From: Halorientalis regularis
GTDB lineage: Archaea > Halobacteriota > Halobacteria > Halobacteriales > Haloarculaceae
Direction of reading: 5' to 3'
DNA: 64,000 nucleotides
NCBI RefSeq assembly: GCF_023698535.1
Contig: NZ_JALJCL010000003.1
Span: forward strand, 248,001 to 312,000
Part shown: positions 37,907-47,817 of the stretch, one piece after another
Layout of the letters: each line of letters opens with the position of its first letter
How positions within the stretch are numbered: the first letter of the stretch is position 1
Program-made: the position numbers and the translations under genes
Notes under the pieces: generated by a model
What the model was told of the DNA's origin: nothing
Databases searched by the model: none
What the model saw: the letters and a program-made list of their open reading frames with translations, nothing else

Positions 37907-38341
37907 ATGGGCCGAGAGACGCGGGAGTTACAGATGCACGTCACGCCCACGGAGGTCGCGGCCGGGGAGACATCGTACGTGAGGGTTGTTGACGGAGAGG
38001 GGGTTCCCGTTTCGGGCGCAGTTGTGTCTCTCTCGTCCGGCGAGAGGGCGACGACGGATCAGGAAGGCATGGCCGCGTTCGTGACCGACGAACCAGGACA
38101 ATACGTCCTCACGGCAGAGAAATCCGCCGGCGAGTATGCCGAGTTCATCTCCGACAACGCGATCGTCGAAGTACGAGCGGAAGACGTTCGATCCGAACCC
38201 TCGGAACCGACGGAGCTCGACGGTGGCGACAGCGATGTGACTGGTACCGAGGCGCAAACGGAGTCGCAATTTTGGGATCAGGTACGGGTCGGGATCGAAC
38301 GAGGACTGCCGACGATAATCTACGAAGGAAGCGACACGTGA
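37907..38341 (+). CDS. Hypothetical protein with an Ig-like/carboxypeptidase-regulatory-like domain
   Basis: A 144-residue acidic protein. The middle (VTPTEVAAGETSYVRVVDGE, then GAVVSLSSGERATTDQEG and YVLTAEKSAGEY) has the strand pattern of a beta-sandwich domain of the carboxypeptidase-regulatory type, commonly found on surface proteins. However, no signal peptide or anchor is present. The second half is low-complexity (Glu/Thr/Asp) and ends with GIERGLPTIIYEG. An ATG at 37934 (MHVTPTEV) is an alternative start. The gene is less GC-rich than its neighbours. Function unknown. Confidence 0.55.
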   Translation: MGRETRELQMHVTPTEVAAGETSYVRVVDGEGVPVSGAVVSLSSGERATTDQEGMAAFVTDEPGQYVLTAEKSAGEYAEFISDNAIVEVRAEDVRSEPSEPTELDGGDSDVTGTEAQTESQFWDQVRVGIERGLPTIIYEGSDT

Positions 38342-38423
38342 CACACAGAAGACAGGCTGTCGCTTATAAAGACACGGCTCGATTAGCGGGAATCACTACG
38401 GTCCGAGAGCCAGATCAGCGGGT

Positions 38424-38855
38424 ATGGCACTCACACTACCGAGTGACGCGGACGCGTGGATCGACGCGTGGGGCGAGAAACTGAACGACTCGGCGGAGTA
38501 CAGCGAGGTCGGCGCGGGCTGGGGCGTCGACTTCAACGGCGACTTCCTCTTTCACATCCGGCCCGACGACACATACGACGGCGAGGACCTGTACTTCTTC
38601 GTCGGCCTCGAAGACGGCGTGTGTACCGACGCATTCCGGACGGGCGACCCCGACGGCGTCGACTGGGGTTTTGCCTTCCGTGGCGAGTACAGCACCTGGA
38701 AGCGCCTGCTCCGGCAGGACCTGGGGGCCATCGACGGGCTGATGAGCGGCGAGTTCGAGCTGGACGGGGACATGCAGCGGACTCTCCAGTACAGCGACGC
38801 GGCCGTCGTCATGACCGAGGAGGCCGCGGCCGTCGAGACCGAGTTCGAGTACTGA
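38424..38855 (+). CDS. SCP2 sterol-binding-like domain protein
   Basis: A 143-residue soluble acidic protein whose strand order (FNGDFLFHIRPDDTYDGEDL, FVGLEDGVCTDAF, then WGFAFRGEYSTWKRLLRQDL, GAIDGLMSGEFELDGDMQRT) is that of the SCP2-like lipid-binding fold. The segment WKRLLRQDLGAIDGLMSG is the family hallmark. It presumably binds a hydrophobic ligand, not necessarily a sterol. A BAT-type regulator follows 45 bases downstream on the same strand. Confidence 0.8.
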   Translation: MALTLPSDADAWIDAWGEKLNDSAEYSEVGAGWGVDFNGDFLFHIRPDDTYDGEDLYFFVGLEDGVCTDAFRTGDPDGVDWGFAFRGEYSTWKRLLRQDLGAIDGLMSGEFELDGDMQRTLQYSDAAVVMTEEAAAVETEFEY

Positions 38856-38900
38856 GCCGGGGGACAGACCCATGACAGCAGCTCTCGTGAGGGAACACTG

Positions 38901-39560
38901 ATGCGCGCAGTGGAGCTCCGGCTGTTGCCCGACGGGCAGGCGTTCCCGGGCGTCGACGCGGCCATCGGGAGCGTCGCGGGGGTCCGCCGGGAGGCGCTGG
39001 TGGCCCTGGAGTGGCACAGCGACGGGACCTACGCGCTCCTGTACCGCCTGGCCGGCGACGACGCCGCGGCGCTATCGACCGTCTTCGGCGAGCGCGACGA
39101 CGTGTACGACTACGACGTGATCGACGGCGGCGACGGCCAACTGTTCGCGTTCGTCCACGTCAGCGAGCGCGAGACGCTGAGCGAGTTGCTCGCCATCGCC
39201 GAGTCCTACGCCCTCCTGCTCGACCCGCCCTTCCGGTACACGGATCGAGGTGTGCGGGTCACGGTCGCGGGCACCGAGGCGGCGCTGCAGGCGGCCTTCG
39301 CCGAGGTGACCGACCGGATCGCCGTCGACGTCGAGTGGATCGGCGAGTACACGCCCGACGAACCGGGGTATCTCGGCCGGTTGACCGACCGCCAGCGCGA
39401 GGCGGTGCTGGTCGCCCACGAGCTGGGCTACTACGAGACGCCGCGGGCCACGTCCTTCGAGGCCGTGGCCGAGGAACTGGGGTGTGCGCCGAGCACCGCG
39501 AACGAACTGCTCCGGCGGGCCGAGTCGGTCCTGCTGGACGCGCTGCTGGCGCAGTCCTAG
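38901..39560 (+). CDS. HTH_10 (BAT-type) transcriptional regulator
   Basis: A 219-residue regulator: an N-terminal BAT sensor domain (residues 1-150) and a C-terminal HTH_10 ([21 protein letters not shown], then [21 protein letters not shown]). It may be cotranscribed with the SCP2-like gene 45 bases upstream. Its stop overlaps by 4 bases the end of hisB on the opposite strand. Confidence 0.88.
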   Translation: MRAVELRLLPDGQAFPGVDAAIGSVAGVRREALVALEWHSDGTYALLYRLAGDDAAALSTVFGERDDVYDYDVIDGGDGQLFAFVHVSERETLSELLAIAESYALLLDPPFRYTDRGVRVTVAGTEAALQAAFAEVTDRIAVDVEWIGEYTPDEPGYLGRLTDRQREAVLVAHELGYYETPRATSFEAVAEELGCAPSTANELLRRAESVLLDALLAQS

Positions 39561-40144
39561 AGTTCGCCTTTCGTGCTCGGCGTGTCGCTGCGGCGCTCGT
39601 CGATCCGGGTGGCGTCGTCCAGCGCCCGCGCCAGCGCCTTGAACAGCGCCTCGACCTGGTGGTGGGCATTCTCGCCGGTGACGGCGGCGTGCAGGGTGAG
39701 GCCGGCGTTCGTCGCCAGCGAGCGCAGGAAGTGCTGGCCCATCTGGCTGGTAAAGTCGCCGACGGTCTCCTGGGCGAACGTGCCGTCGAACTCGAAGAAC
39801 GGGCGGCCCGACACGTCGACGACGACCTCGGCGACGGCCTCGTCGAGGGGGACCTTGCGGTCGGCGTAGCGGCGGATGCCGCGTTTGTCGCCCAGCGCCT
39901 CCTCGAAGGCCTGACCGAGAGTGATCGCCACGTCCTCGACGGTGTGGTGGTCGTCGATCTCCAGGTCGCCGTCGCAGTCCACGGTGAGGTCGAACAGGCC
40001 GTGCTTGGCCAGCGATTCCAGCATGTGGTCGAAGAAGCCGATCCCGGTATCGACCGTCGCGTCGCCGTCGCCGTCCACGTCGAGGGTCACCTCGATCTCG
40101 GTTTCGGCGGTCTCGCGGGTCACCGCCGCCGTCCGGTCGCTCAT
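39557..40144 (-). CDS. hisB: Imidazoleglycerol-phosphate dehydratase
   Basis: A 195-residue HisB, sixth step of histidine synthesis. The metal-binding repeats are present: [16 protein letters not shown] and [16 protein letters not shown] in the first half, then [17 protein letters not shown] and [19 protein letters not shown] in the second. Length is normal for the monofunctional enzyme. hisA lies 5.1 kb away on the same strand, with a plus-strand ABC transporter cassette between them. Confidence 0.96.
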   Translation of the reverse strand: MSDRTAAVTRETAETEIEVTLDVDGDGDATVDTGIGFFDHMLESLAKHGLFDLTVDCDGDLEIDDHHTVEDVAITLGQAFEEALGDKRGIRRYADRKVPLDEAVAEVVVDVSGRPFFEFDGTFAQETVGDFTSQMGQHFLRSLATNAGLTLHAAVTGENAHHQVEALFKALARALDDATRIDERRSDTPSTKGEL

Positions 40145-40263
40145 ACCACGACACAGACGGCCGGATGCTAAATGCCCTTGCGTTCGTTCACGAGCCGGGA
40201 CCGAACGGTGAATCAGGTTACCGAAGCAGGGGTCTTTTTTGAATGGAGTGTTATCGAAGATTG

Positions 40264-41346
40264 ATGACCGAATCCGGGCGGCGGTCTCTGGTCAGTAGAC
40301 GAGCGTTCCTCGCAACGGGCGCCGCGACGGCGACTGCACTGGCTGGGTGTGTCGGGAGCGGCGGCGGGAGCGACACTCTCAGGGTATCGACTTGGAGCGG
40401 AACGAACAAAACGGTCTTCGAGAACGTCGTCAAGCCGAAATACGAGGACGAAACCGGAAACTCGCTGGAAGTGGTCGGGAACTGGTCGGGTATCGTGCCG
40501 AAAGTCCGCCAGTCGCCGGAGGACAGCCCGCCGTTCGACGTGACAATCGGTGGGAGCCGAATCACGTACCGTGGCAATCAGGACGACCTCTGGGAGCCAG
40601 TCCGGTACGACAATCTCAGCAACAGCGACAAGTTGAAAGACCGGCTCATGCAGTACGAAGCGGCAAAGACGGCCGTCCCGGTCTCGTACGGAGTTCACGC
40701 CTACGTCTACAACAAAGACGCGACTACCTGGACGCCGGAGACGTGGAGCGATATCGTCTCGGACGAGGCGTCGAACGTGACCCTTTCGAGTGCATTCTGG
40801 TTGAAGAACCTGATGATGGCGGCGGTGATCGACGACAGCGAACCGCTCGCACAGGAGGTGTACGACAGGCAAAACGCCGATGCGCTCTTCGATCTGATCG
40901 AAGAGGTACCGACGACGAGTTTCTACCAGGGTGCACAGGACCTCTGGACGAAGCTCAATCAGGGGATCGCGAACGTCGGTCACTACTTCTTCGCGTACGG
41001 GCTGGCGAAGGCGGCGTCCTCGGACAAACTGAACATCGGCGTGACCGTCCCGCCGAAGACGACGGGATACATCGACTACTATCACGTCGTCCGTGGGTCG
41101 GGCAAGCGGGAGATGGCCGAGGAGTTCCTCGACTTCCTCATCAGTTCGGAGTTACAGACGGCGTACGCAAAGGAGTTCAACCTGGGGATGTCGAACACGA
41201 ACACGGAGTATCCCGAGCAGACACGGGAGCAACTACCGACGAGCAACGACGAACTCGGCGACGTCGGGTTCCGCGACTTCGCACGGGTCGCGGACTACTC
41301 CTCGGAACTGAACAAGCGCTACCGGAAGCTGGTGCAGAACAACTGA
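40264..41346 (+). CDS. ABC importer substrate-binding lipoprotein
   Basis: A 360-residue class-II solute-binding protein with a Tat signal ([15 protein letters not shown]) and lipobox LAGC, so it is anchored outside the membrane. The body ([20 protein letters not shown], then [13 protein letters not shown] and [24 protein letters not shown]) resembles the spermidine/putrescine (PotD) and iron-binding family. ATG 40264 is preferred over 40243. It is the first gene of a four-gene importer operon (40264-44151) with ATPase and two permeases. Confidence 0.9.
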   Translation: MTESGRRSLVSRRAFLATGAATATALAGCVGSGGGSDTLRVSTWSGTNKTVFENVVKPKYEDETGNSLEVVGNWSGIVPKVRQSPEDSPPFDVTIGGSRITYRGNQDDLWEPVRYDNLSNSDKLKDRLMQYEAAKTAVPVSYGVHAYVYNKDATTWTPETWSDIVSDEASNVTLSSAFWLKNLMMAAVIDDSEPLAQEVYDRQNADALFDLIEEVPTTSFYQGAQDLWTKLNQGIANVGHYFFAYGLAKAASSDKLNIGVTVPPKTTGYIDYYHVVRGSGKREMAEEFLDFLISSELQTAYAKEFNLGMSNTNTEYPEQTREQLPTSNDELGDVGFRDFARVADYSSELNKRYRKLVQNN

Positions 41347-41355
41347 GGACGGACG

Positions 41356-42471
41356 ATGCTCGAAGTTGAGGGGGTCACGACACGGTACGGAGAACTGACC
41401 GCTGTCGACGACGTCTCGTTGACCGTGGCGGACGGCGAGCTGTTCTGTCTGCTCGGGCCGAGCGGGTGCGGGAAGTCGACAGTCCTGCGGACCATCGCCG
41501 GCTTCGAGGAGCCGGCGAGCGGGGACATCTCGATACGCGGGACCGACATAACCGGCCGGCCGCCACACCAGCGGGACTGCTCGATCGTCTTCCAGGACTG
41601 GGCACTGTTTCCACACAAGACCGCCTTGGAGAACGTCGCGTTCGGTCTGAAGATGCAGGGGGTCGATGCGGCCGAGCGCCGGGAGCGGGCACAGGAGGCG
41701 CTCGACCTCGTCGAGGTGGGGTCACAGGCCGAGGCAGCCCCCGACGAACTGAGCGGCGGGCAGCGACAGCGGGTCGCCCTGGCGCGGTCGCTGACGGTCG
41801 ATCCGGATCTGCTCTTGCTCGACGAGCCGCTCTCGAACCTCGACCGTCGGCTGCGCGAATCGATGCAGATCGAGCTCAAAGACATTCAGCGCCGTCTGGA
41901 GACGACGATGGTGTACGTGACCCACGATCAGAACGAGGCGTTCACGCTCGCGGACCGGCTTGGCGTGATGAACGACGGGGAGCTGGTGCAGGTCGGGGAC
42001 CCGGGGACGGTATACGACGATCCCAAAAGCCGCTTCGTCGAGGCGTTTCTCGGGTCGACAAACTTCGTCCCGTGTCGCGTCGTCGCTGTCGAGGAGCAGC
42101 CGATACTGGCGGCACCGTTCGGCGTCCGGTTCCAAGCGCCCATCGACGCCGGGTCGCTGGCGCAGGATGATACCATCGTCGTCTCCCTTCGTCCCGAGCG
42201 GCTGGACCTCAACCCGGCCGCGGAGGTGGCGGCGAGGGCCGTCGAGGACGGTGGCGTCGCCACGGACGAGGTGAGCGTTCCCTGTGCAGTCGTCGAGACG
42301 ATTCGCCGGGGTTCCAGCGTCCGGATCCGGCTGTCGGCCGAGGAGACGGACCTGTTCGTCGAGGTACCGGTCGAAGAGGGTATCGATATGACGGCTGGCG
42401 ATACCGTCGCGTTACAGTGGGCCACCGATGACGCCGTCTACTTCGCCGAGACGGGTGAGCGGTGCCGATGA
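41356..42471 (+). CDS. ABC importer ATPase (PotA/FbpC-like)
   Basis: A 371-residue ATPase: Walker A LLGPSGCGKSTVLRTIAG, Q-loop VFQDWALFPHKTALENV, signature LSGGQRQRVALARS, Walker B DLLLLDEPLSNLD, and switch VYVTHDQNEAFTLAD. A C-terminal TOBE domain (about 280-365) follows. It belongs to the group that energises polyamine, iron or thiamine import. It starts 9 bases after the binding-protein gene stop and its stop overlaps the first permease start (atga). Confidence 0.94.
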   Translation: MLEVEGVTTRYGELTAVDDVSLTVADGELFCLLGPSGCGKSTVLRTIAGFEEPASGDISIRGTDITGRPPHQRDCSIVFQDWALFPHKTALENVAFGLKMQGVDAAERRERAQEALDLVEVGSQAEAAPDELSGGQRQRVALARSLTVDPDLLLLDEPLSNLDRRLRESMQIELKDIQRRLETTMVYVTHDQNEAFTLADRLGVMNDGELVQVGDPGTVYDDPKSRFVEAFLGSTNFVPCRVVAVEEQPILAAPFGVRFQAPIDAGSLAQDDTIVVSLRPERLDLNPAAEVAARAVEDGGVATDEVSVPCAVVETIRRGSSVRIRLSAEETDLFVEVPVEEGIDMTAGDTVALQWATDDAVYFAETGERCR

Positions 42472-43361
42472 GCACGGGAACGGGTCGGCTCTCCGTTCCG
42501 GCGCTGCCGGAGCGCTGGCGGACGCTGTTGTTGTTGCTCCCCGTCTTGCTTCTGGACATCGGCGCCTTCCTCGTGCCGATGGGATACCTGCTCAGGCTCA
42601 GCGTCACCGCGCGGACGTCACAGGGCGCGTTCGTCGAGGGGTCCTGGTCAATCGACGGGTACCGGTACGTCGCCTCGTCGGATCTCGTTCACCAGATCTT
42701 CGCGTTCACGGTCTCGTTCGGGGTCGGGGTGACGCTGCTCGCGGTCGCCATCGGCGTCGTGTACGCGTACGCGGCGTGGCAGGCGGGGCGTGCCGGCCGC
42801 ATCGCGCTTTTGAGCGTGGCCGTGCTCTCGCTGTTTACGACGCTCGTGATCAAACTGTTCGCCGTCGTGTTGGTGTTTGCGCCACAGGGTGTTCTCAACG
42901 ACCTGCTAACCGGGGTCGGACTGCTATCGGAGCCGGTACTGCTGGTCGACAACCTCGTCGGAGCGGTGCTCGGCCAGCTGTACATCGTCACGCCGTATGC
43001 GATTCTCGCGGTGTACGCAGTGCTGTCGACGCTCGACAGGCATCAGGTCGAGGCCGCACGGGACCTGGGCGCCGGTCGGTGGGACGCGTTCCGCGAGGTG
43101 ATACTCCCACATATCCGTCCCGGTATCGCCGTCGCGACCGTGGTGAGTTTCACCTGGTCCATCGGTGCGTACGCCGCCCCGTTGCTGTTGGGATCGGGAA
43201 GCGAGCAGACGACGGGCATCCTGATTTCCGAGCTGTTGCTCACGCAGTTCGACTGGCCGGCGGCGGCGGCACTCGCAGTCATCACGGTGACGCTCGTGTT
43301 CTCGATCCTGATGGTCATACTGTGGCGGTTCGACGAGAGCGGAGGGATCCTCAATGCGTAA
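42468..43361 (+). CDS. ABC importer permease 1
   Basis: A 297-residue permease with six helices and the BPD_transp_1 coupling loop EAARDLGAGRWDAFREVILPHIRPG (conserved EAA and G). It is of the PotB type. ATG 42468 overlaps the ATPase stop (atga); a GTG at 42462 is an alternative. It overlaps permease 2 by 8 bases. Confidence 0.92.
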   Translation: MSTGTGRLSVPALPERWRTLLLLLPVLLLDIGAFLVPMGYLLRLSVTARTSQGAFVEGSWSIDGYRYVASSDLVHQIFAFTVSFGVGVTLLAVAIGVVYAYAAWQAGRAGRIALLSVAVLSLFTTLVIKLFAVVLVFAPQGVLNDLLTGVGLLSEPVLLVDNLVGAVLGQLYIVTPYAILAVYAVLSTLDRHQVEAARDLGAGRWDAFREVILPHIRPGIAVATVVSFTWSIGAYAAPLLLGSGSEQTTGILISELLLTQFDWPAAAALAVITVTLVFSILMVILWRFDESGGILNA

Positions 43362-44151
43362 GCGTATCGGGACGTGGTTGTTCCGAGCGGTCGTCGGTCT
43401 CCTCGTCGTGTTTCTGTCGCTTCCGCTGTTGATCGTCGTCGCGACGGCGTTCGACGCGTCGGGTGCGGTGGTGTTCCCGCCCGAACAGTTCTCCGTGCGG
43501 TGGTTCGGGGCGCTTCTCGAACGACCGACCTGGATCCGCTCGGTACTGAACAGCCTGTTCATCGCAGGGGGAACGACGGTCGTCTCGATGATCGTCGGTG
43601 TGGCGGCCGCACTCGGTGTCCGTCGGTTCAGTGGGGCCGGTCGAACGGCGGTCGTTGGCCTGACCGTCCTCCCGCTTTTCGTCCCGGGTATCGTCATCGG
43701 GATCGTCCTGTTGACGTTCTTCAGTCGCTTCGGCCTCCAGCAGAGTTACCTCGCGATCATCGTCGCACACTCGCTGTGGGCGACGCCGCTGACGTTCTCG
43801 GTCGTGCAGGCGTCGTTCGCCCGGTTCGACTGGCACGTCGCAGAAGCGGCGCGAGACCTCGGTGCGACCCCCAGACGGGCGTTCCTGACGGTCGTCGCTC
43901 CGAACGTTCGTGCCGGACTCCTCGTCGCGGCACTGGTCGCGTTCGTCGTGAGCCTCCAGGAGTTCATCATGACGCTGTTTCTCTCCGGGCCGGATACCCG
44001 AACCGTCCCGGTCCAGGCCTGGAACTCGCTCAGACAGGGGCTGGATCCGCTGGTCAGCGTCGTCTCGACGATCCTGATCGTCGCCGTGACGGTTCTGATC
44101 CTCGCGGCGAGTGCCCTCGTCGGCCTCGACCGACTGGCTACCGACACCTGA
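43354..44151 (+). CDS. ABC importer permease 2
   Basis: A 265-residue permease with six helices, PotC-like, coupling loop EAARDLGATPRRAFLTVVAPNVR. It is the last gene of the operon formed by binding protein, ATPase and two permeases. No enzyme that would reveal the substrate is adjacent, although a small membrane protein and a rhodanese lipoprotein follow within 300 bases on the same strand. Confidence 0.92.
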   Translation: MRKRIGTWLFRAVVGLLVVFLSLPLLIVVATAFDASGAVVFPPEQFSVRWFGALLERPTWIRSVLNSLFIAGGTTVVSMIVGVAAALGVRRFSGAGRTAVVGLTVLPLFVPGIVIGIVLLTFFSRFGLQQSYLAIIVAHSLWATPLTFSVVQASFARFDWHVAEAARDLGATPRRAFLTVVAPNVRAGLLVAALVAFVVSLQEFIMTLFLSGPDTRTVPVQAWNSLRQGLDPLVSVVSTILIVAVTVLILAASALVGLDRLATDT

Positions 44152-44206
44152 CGCGATGACGCGCGTCTGACTGAGTTATTTGTGTGTGACCGGTGACCAC
44201 ACTGGT

Positions 44207-44392
44207 ATGCACAAGCGCGACGCGCTCGGCGCGCTCGTGGCGGCCACAGGACTGTTGTTCGTCGACACCGGCCCGACGCTGCCCGTCGCTGTGGTGCTGT
44301 TCGCGGCTGGGGCGTACCTGCTCGCCGCCCCGCGGTTTTCCGGGTCTCGGCGGCGCGTTGACCGCCCCGGCGGCCGGCAGGACCGGACCTGA
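44207..44392 (+). CDS. Small two-helix membrane protein
   Basis: A 61-residue ORF starting MHKRDALGALVAATGLLFV, with two short hydrophobic helices (residues 5-20 and 24-42) and an Arg-rich cytoplasmic tail (RFSGSRRRVDRPGGRQDRT). The frame is open to 44180, but the hydrophobic protein begins at 44207. It lies between the ABC operon and a rhodanese gene. Function unknown. Confidence 0.6.
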   Translation: MHKRDALGALVAATGLLFVDTGPTLPVAVVLFAAGAYLLAAPRFSGSRRRVDRPGGRQDRT

Positions 44393-44445
44393 ACTCGAAC
44401 ACGACAGGCGTCATCGTTTTGCCTCCGGGGTGCTGGCTTACTGAC

Positions 44446-45291
44446 ATGGATCGCCGTCGATTCCTGGTGGCGGTGGGGGCCGCCGCCGGCCTGACGGGTT
44501 GTATGGGGGGATCCTCGGACGGGACGCCGAGCGACGCCGGACCGGGGAGTGGCGGGACCGACAGCGGGACGCCGGAACCGGTCTCGGCCGAGAACGACGG
44601 GTATCCCGATCCGTCGGGGATCGACGAGACGCCGCCAGCACCGGACGCGGACACGTCGTCGTTCCGGACAATCACCTACGAACAGGGGATCGAGGTCCCG
44701 CTGGTGCCCATCGACGTAGCCTACGACTGGTACCGCCGGCGCGACGCGCGCTTCGCGGACGCCCGTGGCGAGCGACAGTACGCGACCTCGCACATCACCG
44801 GCGCAGTCCTCAGTCCGGCCAGCGGCCGCCGGGACGACCCGGCGGCGGCCTGGCCGCAGAGCGACCGGATCGTAACCTACTGTGGCTGCCCACACCATCT
44901 CTCGTCGATGCGGGCGGCCCAGCTGTATCAGAACGGCTACGAGGAGGTGTACGCCATCGACGAGGGGTTCTGGGAGTGGCACCGGCTGGACTACCCGATG
45001 ACCGGCGAGAACGTCGAGTACCAGCCCTACGGGTTCCTGATCGAAGGAGCCGCCGACCCCGCGACCGCCGGCGAGTACGCCTGGGCCCGGACGGCCGACG
45101 GGAGTCAGGAGGAAGCCCACCCCATCGGATCGGACGGCTCCTACGAACTCGTCTTGCACTTCTCGGACGTGACCGACGGGACGCAGATCACCGTCGAGAC
45201 GCCCTCCTACAGCCTCACCGAGCCCCTCGGCGAGTTGACCAGTGGCGTCGTGACCCGGGAGGGAACCGTCGCTGGCGGCACGCGGGCCTGA
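44446..45291 (+). CDS. Rhodanese-domain lipoprotein
   Basis: A 281-residue exported protein with a Tat-type start DRRRFLVAVGAAAG and lipobox LTGC. A Ser/Gly/Asp/Pro linker follows, then a rhodanese domain (EVPLVPIDVAYDWYRRRDAR to DEGFWEWHRLDYPMTG) with catalytic Cys in IVTYCGCPHHLSSM. An acidic beta-rich C-terminal domain of about 90 residues completes it. It probably transfers sulfane sulfur or binds metal outside the membrane. It is convergent with hisA; the two stops are adjacent (45291 and 45292). ATG 44446 is chosen by the signal peptide. Confidence 0.87.
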   Translation: MDRRRFLVAVGAAAGLTGCMGGSSDGTPSDAGPGSGGTDSGTPEPVSAENDGYPDPSGIDETPPAPDADTSSFRTITYEQGIEVPLVPIDVAYDWYRRRDARFADARGERQYATSHITGAVLSPASGRRDDPAAAWPQSDRIVTYCGCPHHLSSMRAAQLYQNGYEEVYAIDEGFWEWHRLDYPMTGENVEYQPYGFLIEGAADPATAGEYAWARTADGSQEEAHPIGSDGSYELVLHFSDVTDGTQITVETPSYSLTEPLGELTSGVVTREGTVAGGTRA

Positions 45292-46014
45292 CTACTCGAC
45301 CGCGGCCATCGCGTCTTCGAGCGTGAACTGCCCCTCGTAGAGGGCGCTCCCGACGACGACGGCGCTCGCGCCGGCCGCCTGCAGGTCGCGCACGTCGTCG
45401 ATGGTGGCGACGCCGCCGCTGGCGATCACGGGGATGTCGACGGCCTCGACGACCCGGCGGACGGGGTCGGTCCGCACTCCTTCTAGCTGGCCCTCCACGT
45501 CCACGTCGGTAAAGAGGATCGCCCCCGCGCCGCGGTCCTCGTACCGGGTCGCGGCCTCGGCCGGGTCGAGGCCGGTGCCTTCGGTCCAGCCCGAGACGAC
45601 GACCTCGCCGTCCTTGGCGTCGAGACTGACCGTCACGCTTCCGGGATGGGCCTCGCTGATCTCCGCGACGATCTCGGGTGTCTCGACGGCGGCGGTGCCG
45701 AGGATGACGCGGTCGACGCCCCGGTCCAGCAGATCGGTGGCGTCGGCGACGGTGCGGATGCCACCGCCCAGTTGTACGTCCACGTCGACCTCGTCGAGGA
45801 TGGCGTCGACGGCGGGGGCGTTCTCGCGCTCGCCCTCGAACGCGCCGTCGAGGTCGACGAGGTGGAGGGTGCGTGCGCCGGCCTCGACCCAGCGGCGGGC
45901 GGCCTCGACGGGATCGCCGTACTCCGTGCCGGTGCCGCGCTCGCCGCCGACGAGCTGGACGACCTGCCCGTCCTGCATGTCCACGGCGGGGACGACCTCG
46001 AACTCGGGAAACAT
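45292..46014 (-). CDS. hisA: ProFAR isomerase HisA
   Basis: A 240-residue (beta/alpha)8 enzyme of histidine synthesis. It has the N-terminal catalytic Asp in VVPAVDMQDGQVV, LHLVDLDGAFEG, VQLGGGIRT with the phosphate loop, and the second catalytic Asp in FTDVDVEGQLEG, then VIASGGVATIDDV and VVVGSALYEG. The half-barrel phosphate motifs are intact. It is divergent from the PiT gene, 129 bases apart. Confidence 0.96.
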   Translation of the reverse strand: MFPEFEVVPAVDMQDGQVVQLVGGERGTGTEYGDPVEAARRWVEAGARTLHLVDLDGAFEGERENAPAVDAILDEVDVDVQLGGGIRTVADATDLLDRGVDRVILGTAAVETPEIVAEISEAHPGSVTVSLDAKDGEVVVSGWTEGTGLDPAEAATRYEDRGAGAILFTDVDVEGQLEGVRTDPVRRVVEAVDIPVIASGGVATIDDVRDLQAAGASAVVVGSALYEGQFTLEDAMAAVE

Positions 46015-46143
46015 GTGCCCGACTCCGCGGGCGACTGCGGAAAGCGTGTCGGTCGCAGGCGGCCGAGCGACGGGTACCTCCCAACGATGGCGGGTATCGT
46101 CGGAAGCGCCATCGTTTAATCGCCGGCACTCGGACGGCCGAGT

Positions 46144-47337
46144 ATGGTATCGGTGCTTCTCGTGGTCGGACTTCTCGTCGCGGTGTTCGTCGGGTTCAAC
46201 ATCGGCGGTTCTTCGACGGGCGTGGCGTTCGGTCCGGCGGTCGGGAGCAAAACCATCTCGAAGATCGTCGCGGCAGGGCTGATGAGCGGCTTTTTCCTGC
46301 TCGGCGGCGCGACCCTGGGAACCGAGGTCATCGAGACGATGGGCGGGGACATCGTGCCGGCAGAGATGTTCACGCTCGCGACCAGCGTGGGCGTCCTGTT
46401 TTTCGTCGGGTTCGCGCTGCTCATCTCGAACCTCTTCGGCGTCCCCGCCTCGACATCGATGACGGCGGTCGGGGCCATCGCAGGGCTGGGCGTCGCGACC
46501 GGCACGATAGACTGGAGCGTCATGGGGCAGATCGTCTCGTGGTGGCTGTTCGCGCCGGTACTCGCGTTCTGGGTCTGTGCCGTCATCGGTCGGTACTTCT
46601 ACCCGTACATCCAGCAGTGGTTCCCGCTCGAAGGCGCAAGGGGTTCGCCGGTTGTAATCGACAGATCAGGGGCGATTCCGCTGCCGCGGAAGCGACCCGG
46701 AACCGGGAACAAGGAGGTGCTCGCCGGGTTCCTGGTCGTCGGCATCGCCTGTTATATGGCCTTCTCGGCGGGTGCGTCCAACGCGGCCAACGCCGTCGCA
46801 CCGCTGGTCGGAAGCGGCCGGCTCGGCCTGTATCCGGGCGTGTTCCTCGCCAGCGGCGCGGTGGCGCTCGGCGCGTTCACCATCGCCCGCCGGACGCTCG
46901 ATACCGTCGGCAACGACCTGACCGACCTGCCGATCCTAGCGGCGCTCATCGTCGAATCGGTGAGTGCGACCATCATCACGGCACTCTCGTGGATGGGGAT
47001 TCCCGCGAGTCTGGCGGTCAGCGCGACCATGTGTATCGTCGGGCTGGGCTGGGGTCGGGCGACCCGGACGACGACCATCTCCGACGCCGCGAGCGCAGCA
47101 GTCAAAGGCGAGAGTGCCACGGAGATGTCGGTCGACGTGCTCGCGGCCGACGAGGCGGAGGCGATGGACGAGGGCACGAGCGTCTCGAAGATCGGTGAGG
47201 AAGAGCAGACCGAAATCACGGCAGCGGACCTGTTCGACCCGGCAGCGACGGGGCGAGTGGTGATGCTGTGGATTCTCACGCCGACGCTGTCGGGCGTGGC
47301 GTCGTACCTGCTCTTCCGGTTCGCGCCGGTGTTTTGA
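46144..47337 (+). CDS. Inorganic phosphate transporter (PiT family)
   Basis: A 397-residue permease with about ten helices and canonical PiT signatures in both repeats: FVGFNIGGSSTGVAFGPAVG and AFSAGASNAANAVAPLVGSG. VPASTSMTAVGAIAG and IPASLAVSATMCIVGLGWG are the matching substrate-helix repeats. A large acidic cytoplasmic loop (residues about 310-360) precedes the last helix. It should import phosphate coupled to a cation. This is the better conserved of the two PiT proteins in the window. Confidence 0.92.
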   Translation: MVSVLLVVGLLVAVFVGFNIGGSSTGVAFGPAVGSKTISKIVAAGLMSGFFLLGGATLGTEVIETMGGDIVPAEMFTLATSVGVLFFVGFALLISNLFGVPASTSMTAVGAIAGLGVATGTIDWSVMGQIVSWWLFAPVLAFWVCAVIGRYFYPYIQQWFPLEGARGSPVVIDRSGAIPLPRKRPGTGNKEVLAGFLVVGIACYMAFSAGASNAANAVAPLVGSGRLGLYPGVFLASGAVALGAFTIARRTLDTVGNDLTDLPILAALIVESVSATIITALSWMGIPASLAVSATMCIVGLGWGRATRTTTISDAASAAVKGESATEMSVDVLAADEAEAMDEGTSVSKIGEEEQTEITAADLFDPAATGRVVMLWILTPTLSGVASYLLFRFAPVF

Positions 47338-47427
47338 CCACCTGCCCCGAAAAATCCGGCATAATTGTTCATCGGGGGAACCCGAAAACAGCAAAGTCTA
47401 ACAGTCGGGGGACCGAATGAAAAGGTG

Positions 47428-47817
47428 ATGCCCACGGTAGAGTACCTTAATTACGAAGTACTGGACGATCACGGTTGGGACATGTACGACAACGAGACGT
47501 TCGACAAGGCCGCAGACGCCGACCTCGACGACGAGGACTACGGCACTCTGGAGGTCAACGAGGGTGAGTACATCCTCGAGGCCGCCGAATCCCAGGGCTA
47601 CGACTGGCCGTTCTCCTGTCGCGCCGGCGCGTGTGCGAACTGCGCCGCCATCGTCGTCGAAGGCGAGATCGACATGGACATGCAGCAGATCCTCTCAGAC
47701 GAGGAGGTCGAAGACAAGAACGTCCGTCTGACCTGTATCGGCAGCCCCGACGCCGACGAGGTCCGGATCGTCTACAACGCGAAGCACCTCGACTACCTGC
47801 AGAACCGCGTCATCTAA
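47428..47817 (+). CDS. fdx: Halophilic 2Fe-2S ferredoxin
   Basis: A 129-residue plant-type ferredoxin with the halophile-specific acidic insert near the N terminus (residues about 10-45, rich in Asp and Glu). Cluster ligands are in [16 protein letters not shown] (Cx4Cx2C) and RLTCIGSPD. It is the electron acceptor of 2-oxoacid oxidoreductases in haloarchaea. The gene's last three codons and stop (from 47808) form the beginning of direct repeat A, so an element's edge coincides with its 3' end. It is the last recognisable core gene before the island. Confidence 0.96.
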   Translation: MPTVEYLNYEVLDDHGWDMYDNETFDKAADADLDDEDYGTLEVNEGEYILEAAESQGYDWPFSCRAGACANCAAIVVEGEIDMDMQQILSDEEVEDKNVRLTCIGSPDADEVRIVYNAKHLDYLQNRVI

